From Trichopria drosophilae (Eukaryota > Arthropoda > Insecta > Hymenoptera > Diapriidae), in NCBI GenBank assembly GCA_030407085.1, contig CM059584.1:109941001-110005000 (forward strand): a stretch of DNA of 64,000 nucleotides, read 5' to 3'. Each line of letters begins with the position of its first letter. Position 1 is the first letter of the stretch. Below, piece by piece: positions 24,022 to 36,700 of this stretch. The translations under genes were made by a program, and so were the position numbers. The notes beneath the pieces are model-generated. The model was not told the origin of the DNA. It ran no database searches and saw nothing but the letters and a program-made list of their open reading frames with translations.

Positions 24022-24790
24022 GGTAATAAACTTTCAATATAACTTACAACGCCACACAGCGAATTAATAGGAAATTACTTGTTTACCATTCGAGCTACAT
24101 GAAAACTGCAATACCGACCGCAGCACACATTGATTTCCTCCGTACCTTCAGAGGAGCATGTTTATAGCGCCATCTGGAGATTGAGTAATGAACTCATTAC
24201 TTTATGCCATCAAAACATAACAAATACGCGCGCGTTTTATTTCCCGTGGCGTCATAGTATCGTGTGTACATATACAAGCTCTGATAGGGAATATGATAAT
24301 CAGTATGCTTTTTTTTGCATACGTAAGTATATAGATATACATGCAATTTCTGCGAATGAAAGAAATCCTGCAAAATCTTACGGTAGTTCTGCGCATGCTT
24401 AGTTGAAATTTTGTTGTTCTATTGAATGCATTCCGAACCTGCAAATGCAGCATTCGGAATTTCAATAATACCGATTCTCAAATAACAGCAGTTGACACTT
24501 GATTTTTACAATGTAAGTTACAACAATACGGACGCGTGATTTTATCGACCGACAATCGCCAAAATAAAAACAAAAAAATAATCGCGTTTTAATCAGTGTG
24601 CGATGCTGCAATCTTCAGCAAATAAAGGCATTTTGCGTCGCTTTTTAATTCGGAATTTTCAAGAAATGTGTCGGGGCTCGCAGACTCCAAGGAATCAGTC
24701 TTTGCTCTGAAAAAATCAAGAAATTTTGTGTAATACAAAATTAATGGCGTGGAGGAGTTTTGACAAGGAGACGTGCAAAACCAAACGAAA
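24022..24790 (+). promoter_or_regulatory. Upstream region and probable 5' UTR of maspardin
   Basis: This interval lies between the MITE and the maspardin start codon. It has no TATA box at a fitting distance. A TCAGTGTGC motif at about 24593 resembles an arthropod initiator and would give a 5' UTR of about 200 nt. The segment 24120-24440 contains GC-richer pieces (GCGCGCG near 24226) and could be promoter. No alternative gene was recognised here. Confidence 0.4.
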
Positions 24791-27700
24791 ATGTCCTGTG
24801 CAAGCGAACTTTCACAATCTGGAGAATACCAAAGTTTTCGGAGCTCCATCCCTCTTCGAAAAATCGTCGTTGACTGCGATGGACTGAAGGCAAGTACAAA
24901 AAATTAGTCAATTTATGTAAATTTTGTTTATTTGTAATTTTTAGTTCATACATTACTTTAAAGTGCATTACAAATCATCGATCTGTTTTAATGTAACTTT
25001 TTAACAATCATCTTGTTTTTAATTACTTGAATATGTTTTCAAAATTTGTATCTCCGAAATCGTAAGATATATGTAAAATTTGATGTTATGTAAATGTCAT
25101 TGACAAGATTCTCCATTATTCGTAGTTTAAAGTGTTAAAATAATCAATTGAATTTGTCTAATTCGTAACTATCAAAAACGAAATGTAAATAAATTTTAAT
25201 ATTGAATTTGTTTTTATTTATTTGTTTAGTTGCCTAATGTCATTTTTTAAGAATTTGTTTCTTGCAAGTGTCTCAACACATAAATATCTTAAATTAGCTA
25301 AAACGACTTAAATGTAGAAACTTTTACCGTCTTCATTATATGTCTCAGATTATGACACAAAAATGTCTTATTTACGATCGATAGATGTATTTAAATAATA
25401 TGGACAATATTAAAACAGTTCGATTTAACCCATTAACGCCTGAAATGGCATTTTTTCTACTTCATTATCAATCAAGTATTTCATATCAAAATCGAAGTTG
25501 AAAACTATTGAAAGGTACATATCCTATTGTTTTCGAGGTCGCTCTTCAAGATTCCGAGGTCGAAAGTGAGTTTCAGCCATCAGGAATTCCAATATGGCGC
25601 CGAACTTTTAAAAAAATTCAAAATAATTGGGAATTATTTATTCCTATCAATTTTTTCGAGCTATTAGAATATTGGAATTCTATTGAAACTTTGAACAAAG
25701 CTGAACAAAATACTTCAATTTTAAGGAAAAATTTTACTTTTATACCCCACATCATTCTTACGACCTTAAAATGGCATCAGCAATGAAAATTTCTTTGAAA
25801 AATTTCTGAACGTTCTAACTCAAAAACTACATGCTGTTATAAAAAAAATGCTAAGAATGAAAAGTTCTTAGAATTAATCGAGAAATATAGTGGAATTTTT
25901 TCAGATTTTTGTGATGACATTTTCAGAAATTTTTTTTCAAAATTTTTTTCAAAATCATAATTTATTTATGAAAAATTTTGAAAAAAATTTTGTGTATTCA
26001 CTTATGAATTCTACGAGTTTTTTGTTCTTTGCAATTTTTTCCAAAAGTTGGTGAAAAAATCCTAAACTATAATATTTGAAATTCATTTCCTCGAAAACGA
26101 TCAACTTTTCGAAAAAATTGCAAAGAACAAATAACTCTTAGAATTCATCAGAGAATACACTAAATTTTTTTCAGAATTTTTTGTAAATAAATTACAATTT
26201 TGAAAAAATTCCACTATATCGCTTGATAAATTTTAAGAACTTTTCATTCTGGGCATTTTTTTTTAAAAGTTTGTAATTTTTGAGTAAGAGCGTCCAGAAA
26301 TTTCTCAAAGACATTTTCATTGTTGACGCCATTTTGAGGTCATTAGAATGATGTAGGGTATAAAAGTAAAACTTTTCCTTAAAATTGAAGTATTTTGTTC
26401 ACCTTTGTTCAGAGTTTCAATAGAATCCCAATATTCTAATAGCTCGAAAAAAATTGATAAGTATAAAAAATTCCCAATTTTTTGGAAATTTTTTTCATAT
26501 TTGGCGCCATATTGGAATTTCTGATGGCTGAAACTCAATTTTGACCTCGGAATCTTGAAGAGCGACCTCGAAAACAGTAGGATACGCACCTCTCAATTGT
26601 TTTCAACTTTGATTTTCATACGAAATACTTGATTGAAAATGAAGTATAAAAATTGCCATTTCAGGCGTTAATGGGTTAATAGTAAAAAAAATTTATCCAA
26701 AATTCTTTTATATCTGCACATAATATATTGAAAATTTATGTACGTGCTTATTAAATATAGATAATTAATACTTATTTTTAACCCTTAAAGCGACACCCTA
26801 TACAAAAATAACACAAAGCGCCATGTGGGGTCGTGGGGGACCCCAATCCGAAAATAATATTGTCCTGCGCAGACAGTTTTCGTTATTTCGTCTCAACAAA
26901 ATTACTGGATACTCTCCAAGTATCACTTTACCGCGTAGATAAGTTATCTTGATAAAAAAATTATTGGTGCTCGTTATAAAAAATGAAATACAAAAGTGAC
27001 GCTTTTCACAAAAAAAATCGTAACTCGGCCAATTTTCAATATTTTGTCCTAAAAATTTAACTTGTTCCTCTTGAAATGTAGCTCTTTAATATAAAAAATG
27101 CTGTAAAAGTGCAGTTTTAGAAGGGAAAAAAATGTAATATTTATGTGTGGGGTCTCTCAGTACCCCCAGGGCACTTTAAGGGTTAATAAAACTATATTTT
27201 CTATTTATATATCAGGATAGTTTTAAGCTTTATAGTTATTATATTTGGTACAAATAATTTCTGAAAATGTATTTTTTATTTGTTTTTTTTTTTTTAATTA
27301 TTTCGTGATTATAAATTAATCTTTATATGAGAATCATTCTTTTTTCAAATCTGCGGCTTGTTTCAGTTTTATTCTAGTTTTATATAACAAATGAAAAATA
27401 TTGCTTTAAATATAAGTTAATATTCTACTAGAAACCATAACTAAGTTTTTGTAATACCCAGCAAACAAAAATTCATTGAAGATCCATTGAAATTCATTCA
27501 CTGCATCACTTTTGAATTCTTTTTCTTAGCATCTGCAATTAATTTCAATGAGAAAATGTGTTTCAATAATTTTGAATGGTTAATAGCTCATAAAAAGTTG
27601 TTTGATTTAATGATTTTCAATGGAAAAATAGTGGAATGAAGAAATGATTTCGTTGAATGAATTTCAATTGAAAAGTGCGAATAGAACAATTGCAAGTTAA

Positions 27701-30700
27701 ATGAATTTCAATGGAAAAATAGTTATATTTGCCACGAATAAATTTGAATGGATAGTTAATTATTACAGGACAACAAATTTAATGATTTTGAATCGAAAAA
27801 AAATTAGATGAAAATGAAACTGATATGAATGAAATCGAATCGGTTATTACCAATAGCAAGATTAGGAGGTAAATGATTTTGAATGGAAATAAAATATTTA
27901 AATGAAACAATCGTTCAAAAAATATCAAAAAGTTGGTTTTTTAGTCATTTTCGACGAGGAATTCAAAGATAGTATAATAAAAATTGTAAAAAAATGTTTT
28001 GACCCAAAACAATTTTCTCCTCGAAAAGAAATTCTAACAATTTTTTATGCTCTCTTAAAAAAATCAAAGAAATTTGTCGAGAAGAATGCAGAATATTCTC
28101 GGCCAACTCTCTTTAATTGTTTTTGATTCTTTTTAGAAGATAGTAAACAATAGTTAGAATTACTTTTATGAATCCTGAATTTAGAAAAATGAGTCAGAAC
28201 TTTTTAATTTACATATTTTTAACCATGATTACTACTTAATGGTACCTTCTTAAGATAGTCTAATCTATCTAAAAGATTTTAATTAATAAATATAAATTAT
28301 TCCAACTTTTTCAGGTATTCTGCCAGATTTATACCTTGAAAAACACCATGATACTAGAAAATTACTACAATTTATATGTTAACAATAATATTTCCTTCCT
28401 ATGTGACAAAATGTACCATAATGTAATAATAAATAATTAGAAAAATTAATATATAAAAAGTACAACCTTTTATTAATACAAAATCATTAAAAAATGTGAA
28501 AGACAATGAAATTGAATGAACTTTATTAATATAATAAGCACATACTGAAATCAATGATTTGAACAATAGAAAATCATTGGTTACAGCTCTGTTGAATAGA
28601 TTTCTGTTGATATTTAGTGATTAACCCATTAATGCCCAAATGCACAGAAAATTTACACCAACTTCAACGCTTATTTCCAATATGAAATAAATTTCGAAAA
28701 AAATCAAACTTACCAGATTCTACCATTTTCGGGGTCGCTCTTTCGAATGGCGAAGAGAAAATTTAAAAAAAGTCAACATTTGTCTATGATTTTGACATAT
28801 ATATTAAAAAAACATACTTTTTTCAGTGCGCATTTTTTACAAATATCGAGTTTTCGATACAATATCGTGCTTTGAATGAGCTAAAATATACTAGAAGAGT
28901 GCACTCGATAGTTATACTTAAAAGATACACTGGTATGCATTTGAAATTTTGCGATGTCAGATCCAAAATGGCCACCGCAGTAACGAATTTCTATTCAAAA
29001 TTTAACAATTTTTTTTCTTGAAAACCATACACTTTAGAGAAAATGTTCCAAGGACAATTTTGTTTCAGAATGAGCCAAAAAATACCCTTGAATTTTTTGA
29101 GAATGTATTGTTACAATTTTCAATTTTTCAAAACTGCAGAAAATCCAAAATTTTCAAAAAGTTAGTTAAAAAATCCGAAAAAATTTGACAGTGTTCTTTA
29201 CCAATTCTAAGACATTTTTTATCTATAGCAATTTTCTCTAAAGACAGCAGTGTTCAAGAAAATAAATCATTTGTCTTGAAATCTAGAAAAGTTTAATATT
29301 TTTTTTCTGGAAAACTATAGTCTTTAGAGAAAATTTCTATAGATAAAAAATGTCTTAGAATTGGTTAGATAACACTGTCAAATTTTTTCAGATTTATTAA
29401 ATAACTTTTTGAAAATTTTGGATTTTTTGCATTTTTGAAAAATAAAAAATTGTAGCAGTACATTCTGAAAAAATTCAAGGGTATTTTTTGGCTCATTCTA
29501 AAACAAAATTGTCCTTAGAACATTTTCTCTAAAGTGTATGGTTTTCAAGAAAAAAAATTGTTAAATTTTGAATAGAAATTCGTTACTGCGGTGGCCATTT
29601 TGGATCTGACATCGCAAAATTTCAAATGCATACCAGTGTATCTTTTAAGTATAACTATCGAGTGCACTATTCTAGTATATTTTAGCTCATTCAAAGCACG
29701 ATATTGTATCGAAAACTCGATATTTGTAAAAAATGCGTACTGAAAAAAGTATGTTTTTTTAATATATATGTCAAAATCATAGACAAATGTTGACTTTTTT
29801 TAAATTTTCTCATCGCCATTCGAAAAAGCGACCCCGAACATGGTAGAATCTGGTAAGTTTGATTTTTTTCGAAATTTATTTCATATTGGAAATAAGCGTT
29901 GAAGTTGGTGTAAATTTTCTGTGCATTTGGGCATTAATGGGTTAAGAAAACCAATTCAAATTTATTCATTCAAATTCACTCAGTGAATTTCAATCAATTT
30001 TCATATGCTGGGTAATGAATCAAACCATTTTTTAAATAGCCAGTTAATTGATTATTTGAAACATAACTTTTCAAGATTAAATTAATAATTAGAAAGCACA
30101 AAACATTTTTATTCGTTTAAGTAGCTTATTTAATAAAGAAACGATCGTAATTGATACTTTTGATTTCAAATTGTTATCAAATACTTCTTGGCCTGTTAAT
30201 GGGACATATGAACTCTGTTTATCAGTTGTGAATGAAAGAACTGTATCAGAGGAACGTTTTGATAGAAATTTCTATTCTCGTTTTTGCAGAGATAAAAATA
30301 TATTTCCTTACTGAACGGAGACAAACAGCAATGAATCTAATACAAATATTTTCAGTTGATATCAATTCAAAATTGAATTCAATGATGAAAAATCTATCTG
30401 TAGGACTATTATTTTATAATATTAATTAATTTTGAAGATAACTTTTTTAGAAATGTTAAAAAGTCTGTACTTGCAGACAAAAATGATAAGTTACTTTTAG
30501 ATTGGCTACTATGGCAGTAGTGACGTAGTTACACCCGTTTCCTTGTAACAGAGTCGTATTTGCCATTACCACCAGGAAATCTGGTCTGACTTGACTTGAA
30601 ATTCTAATTTTTCTGTACCATATTACAAGTAGTCTAAATAAAATTCTGTATACATTTAAATAAGAATATTTAAATGCAACATTAAAGGATTGCTTCTTGA

Positions 30701-33700
30701 CCGCTTCTATGAGCACAATGCGGCATTCTGGTGCGAAATGCAATTTTTCAATAGTTTGATTTTTGAGCGCAAGAGGGAGATATTATATTATATTAGAAAC
30801 CCAATAGTAAGCGATTCTAAAATTTCATATACATTCGTTTATTTTTCAATTTGTTTTTGTTTTCCTACATTTATTAGCTGGACCGTCTCGCCAAGCAATT
30901 AGAAAATTTATATTACAATTAGGACTTGCGTCGAAGATAGACCAACTTTCCTTGAACGAAAGTCAGTACTTGCATCTATAATTAATACTGTAACATATAA
31001 AAATTTAAATTTAATTTAAATTCGTATCTGCAGTCGGTGAAAAGAGTTATTTAGCCTCTGAACCAATGAACGGCTGAGATGAGTTAGTGCACACTTTTTT
31101 TTTAATATTATTAGCTGTTATTATGGTAAAAATGTAGAAAAACTACCTCACTCCAAAAATGAAATGAGGAATATGTTTTTGATGTATTTTTGGCTGCTGA
31201 TAACTAATATCCGTATCAAATTTTGCGTTCGGATGTATTAAAGCCGCTAGTTTTTACCATAATTTTTTTTGAAATTTTATATATGTACATATTAATTTTC
31301 ATTTTTATTAAGATTTCAAGGAACTGGAGGATATTTTTTACATGTAGAGCATGATTAACATTATCATTTTTTGCCAATAAAAATGTTGTTTGGGTACATA
31401 TAAAATGGCAACAACGGATGAAATATATCAGTGTTTTCTATAATTAAAACACATCTGCACATTATAAGTGTTGCTTTTTGTAATCGTAAAACAATTGTTT
31501 TCTTAATTCAAGAACTTTTATTTAATCATTTAAAATTACATTAAATTAAATTAAATACGAAATTAAAATTAAAACAATTAAAACGATTAAACAATTGCTT
31601 TTGTTATTAACTAATTGTAAGCGTACATTTGCAAGTTAGGATCCTCGAATATGTATTCTTTTAATCCCTTCACATTCGGATTCAGATTCCAAAACTTTAT
31701 AAACTTTGCAATATTTTACAGTTTATTTTCAATCGTTATAATATTTATAAATTTGTTAATAACAATAAAGGAAAATTATTTTAAAGAATTAATCAATGCT
31801 TCGAGTCAAGGTGTTAAAAAATAACTAACTCAGTTATTTAACGTTTTGACAACGTATTAAATTATGTTTTTCATGTTTTTCGTCTTCTTACTATTATTTA
31901 TTTATTATATTAACATTTGACTTCTTGCAAAAAATGTAAACAAGTTGTTTTAACAGTAAGTGTTTTTTTAAATTTATTTTCAGTTGTTGATGTAATTGTT
32001 GTGAATTAATAAATTTAAAATATCTTCTAGTTTCTGATGAGGACAACGTACGTTGTCGAAACGTTAAATAACTAAGTTAGTTATTTTTCAACAACTTTAC
32101 TCGAAGCATCGATTAATTCTTTAAAATAATATAACTTCGTCGAGTGACAGAATCAAGATTGTATAAAGGAAAATTGTTAAAAGACTAAATTCTCTAGCTG
32201 TTTCTATTAATAACGACGGTAACATCCCTACATATTATTGGACAAAATATTATTCGACAAAATATCATGCAAAAATATTATCAGGACAATTCATCGCAGG
32301 ACAAAATATTATAGTCAAAAATATTATTTGTACGAAATATTATTTGGACAAAATATTATTATTCGAAATATTGTAATAAAAAATATTGTTATGTCAAAAT
32401 AGAATTATTTTATTCAAATTTCTTATGTGGACAATGTATTATTTGAACAAAATATTATAATCTGAAATATTATATTTAATAATATTGTAATAAAAAATAT
32501 TGTTTCGATGCTCGTATTTATTATGTGAAAATGCCTGGAATGTGATTACATACTGTAATAGTATGTATGTATTGTTTTAAGTCATTGTTTTGGTCGCGTG
32601 TCGTTTAGTTAGTCAGTTGTTCTGTTGTAGTGAAGTCATGGGATTGTAATTGTGATTATTTAGAATATGTGCGCGCTGTAGCTCATAACGTCTATTTATA
32701 ATGTTGATCATATGTTCTGTATAAAGTGGCCATATACACTTAATAAAAATTATTTTCGGTATTAAGTTGTGCTTATTTCAGAGAAATAATATTTTGGAAA
32801 ATAATATTTTGTCCAATAATATTTTGCCTTGTAATATTTGGGGGTAGAATCATACCGACTCCGTTTATGTGACCGCTACTTCTTCCAGAAGTAATGGCAA
32901 GTATCGACTCTGATGATTTTAAGTATTTCATTGTTAAATTTTAGCAGTATTCGACATTTTGTTTGTAAAAACACAAAATTTCTAAAATTTTTTAGCACTA
33001 TTAAGTAGAACGTACTGAACTTAGTTAATATCGATTGTTGTCAATTGAAAAAGTTTTATATAGTAGTGTTACTACTTAGGAATGAATTTCATTAAATATC
33101 TCGAAATTACTCTGAATGCAAGTACCAACTTTCTTCATCAGGACGGCAGAGTTCCTAATTAATAGATTAAGTTAATATAAGGCTTCGTTTTTAATCAAAT
33201 TCAGAAATACTTTACAATTCTTTATTATATATTAAATACAGAAATTGTCATTTTGAAATTCTTTATTGATTTTTCAAAATAAAAAGTTTATTATTTTAAA
33301 TTGTCTGCGTACTTGAAGGGTACATAGGAAAAACGAGGTTGGTTCATTTTGAAAAAATAGTATTATTATTGGATTGCGGATTACAAAATCGAAAGAAATA
33401 TAGATAAATGTTTTTGCGGTTTATCCTTCATTTGTTATTAATAAATATTATTTTCATTTCAGGGTTGGAAAGTCTACGATTCAAATCCAAAAACAATCAA
33501 ATGCCCACTCATTTGCCTTCCACCCGTTAGCGGAACCTCAGACATTTATTTTAAGCAAATTCTCGGGTTATCTGCAAAGGGATACAGAGTAATATCGGTA
33601 AATATAATTTTATTTAAGGGTTTCAATATATTCAATTTGCATCTTAGTATAAATCATGACCTAGTAAACGAAAATTCATTGAAGGTCGATTGAAATTTAT

Positions 33701-36700
33701 CCATGACATCACATTTGAATTAGCTTTCTTAACTTCTTGAATGAATTTCAAGGAAAGATAAATTTCAATTACTTTTAATGGTTAATAGTTTGTAGAAAGT
33801 GGTTCGCATCAATGATTTTGAATGGGGAAAAAGTGTCATCGTTAATGAATTTCAATAGGAAATTACAAATAGAACAGTTGGAAATTGAATTAATTCCAAT
33901 GAAAAAATAGATCAAATGAATTAATTTCAATAAATTTGAATGATAAAAAAGTAAAACATGAAACATATCTGAAGTATTTTCTAATTGAAATTCATTGCAG
34001 ACGATGAAAAAACCTATTCAGAAATGATGCAGTGAATGAATTTTCGTTTGTTGGGGGAGCTGAGTTTATGTATTAGAGGATAAAAAATGTCAATGTAGCT
34101 TTGATAAACAGTTGAAGATAATTCTACAAGGATAACAATTGATAAATGCTTTTCATAGCACAGTCGCAGTCATAATTACACAATTTTTCGACCCTTTTAA
34201 AATTTATGTCCAACAAATCGAAATGGCCAGGAATAAAAATTCCAAAAGTGCATTAATTGGAAAATTAATAAACTGAAAAATAAATTTTATAATGTTGCTG
34301 CGGTTTTGAATGTTCACTTATTAATTTATCATCAAAATAAATACGAAAAACACACATCTACAATTCTTTCTTTTAATAAATGATGGTATTGTATTATTTG
34401 TAAAAAATTGTCTACCGAACCTTGATTGAATATAGTATCGTTTTCGATTCGGAACATATGAACGATTGAGCTTTTGGAATTTTGATATTTCTAAACGTAC
34501 ATTTCCAATTTTGATCCATGGCAAAAGAAATTGTTGTGCACAGAAAATTTGAATACACTTAAATAAAAAGCATTTAAGTGTTATGAAATATTCAACACAT
34601 TACGAGAACTTGAGACAAAATGTATATGAAACTACAGAAAACTTTCTTGTATCGTTTAAACTAGAAAGCGTTTATGCAGGTCGATGAACTTATTAAAATT
34701 GCAGTAAGTAAATAAATCAAAGAAAAATATCGAATATATCGAAATTCCAAAAGTTCAATCGTTCATATGTTCCGAAGCGAAAACAATACTATATTCAATC
34801 AAGGTTCGGTACACAATTTTTTACAAATAATACAATACCATCATTTATTAAAACAAAGAATTGTAAATGTGTGTTTTTCGTATTTATTTTGATGGTAAAT
34901 TAATAAGTAAACAATCAAAACCGCAGCAACATTATACAATTTATTTTTCAGTTTATTAGTTTTCGAATTAATGCACTTTTGGAATTTTTATTCCTGACCA
35001 TTTCGATTTGTTGGATATAAATTTTAAAAGGATTGAAAAATTGTGTAATTATGACTGCGACTGTGCTATGAAAAGCATTTATCAATTGTTAACCTTGTAG
35101 AATTATCTTCAACTGTTTATCAAAGCTACATTGACATTTTTTATCCTCTAATACATAAACTGAGCTCCCCAACAAACGAAAATTCATTCACTGCATCATT
35201 TCTGAATAGGTTTTTTCATCGTCTACAATGAATTTCAATTAGAAAATACTTCAGATATGTTTCATATTTTACTTTTTTGTCATTCAAATTTATTGAAATT
35301 AATTCATTTGAACTACTTTTTCATTGGAATTAATTCAATTTCCAACTGTTCTATTTGCAATTTCCTATTCAAATTCATTAACGATGACACTCTTTCCATT
35401 CCACCTTTTCCCCATTTATAATCATTGATGCGAACAATTTTCTACAAACGTAATTGAAATTTATTTTTTCATTGAAATTCATTCAAGAAGTTAAGAAACC
35501 TAATTCAAATGTTTTTCGATGAATGAATTTTCTAATCAATGCACTTTTGGAATTTTTATTCCTGGCCATTTCAATTTGTTGGACATAAATTTTAAAAGGA
35601 TAGAAAAAATTGCATAATTATGACTATTTTAAACAATATAATTATTATCAGAGCTCGTATTTAAAATAAACAAACTTTCTTATGTTTAAAAAAAGATGCC
35701 AATTAATGTTAACTTTTTGTATTGTCATCTTTCCTTATTTAACGTTTCATTTTCATAAATTTCTTTACTAGTTAACTTTAATAGTTTAAAAAACCATTTT
35801 AGGCTGAGCCGCCTGTTTATTGGAATGTAAAAGAATGGTGCGATGGATTCAAAAAACTTTTGGATTATATGGAACTAGACAGGGTGCATTTATTTGGAGC
35901 ATCATTAGGTAACTCTCGTTTAATAATAAAAAATTTGCATATTTATCAAGTTTTGCTGTATTATACTGTAAATATCAATCATTAGTCATTGTATATTATT
36001 TGCAGGTGGTTTCCTAGCACAAAAATTTGCGGAATTGAATGCACACTGCCCAAGAGTTGTATCCTTGGTATTATGTAACACTTTTACCGACACGTCTGTT
36101 TTCAGTTACAACGACTCTGCTGCCGTGTAAGAATATTATTAAATACCGAAAATTAATATTTATTTTTAATAAAAATATGTAATAGTTATTTTCAATAAAT
36201 ATAAATTTTATGGGCTCTGCCTATCACTTGAAAAAATTTGTCTTCTTTCTTCCTTCTTCATAAATTTAAAGACACTATAATTTTTTAAATTAAGACTTCA
36301 TTTAAAATTGAAAACATACAACAACAAAAATAAAACTTAAAACTCTTTAAAAAATATATACAAAAAATTAAAATTAACTTTAAAAGACTCAACGTTTCGG
36401 ACCTCTCAGGTCCCTCTTCAGGAGTCAATAATTAAAAACTCAAGGTTTTTAAAGTTAATTTCAATTTTTTGTATATATTTTTTAAAGTCTTTTAAGTTTT
36501 ATTTTTTTTTTGTATGTTTTCAATTTTAAATGAAGTCTTAATTTTAAAAAGTGATAGTGTCTTTAAATTCATGAAGAAGGAAGAAAGAAGACAAATTTTT
36601 AATTTTTTTTCAAGTGATAGGCAGAGCCCATAAAATTTATATTTATTGAAGAAATCAAGCCTATCTTAACCCATTAAGGCCTAAACGAACACATTTTGAG

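Noticed and set aside
25508..26589. Two similar 90-codon frames in opposite orientation
   Set aside because: They are the two arms of foldback F1 read inward; no motif and no splice context.
32893..32940. Short frame MASIDSDDF as an alternative first exon of maspardin
   Set aside because: No donor in phase and no resemblance to the family N terminus, whereas 24791-24889 matches it well.
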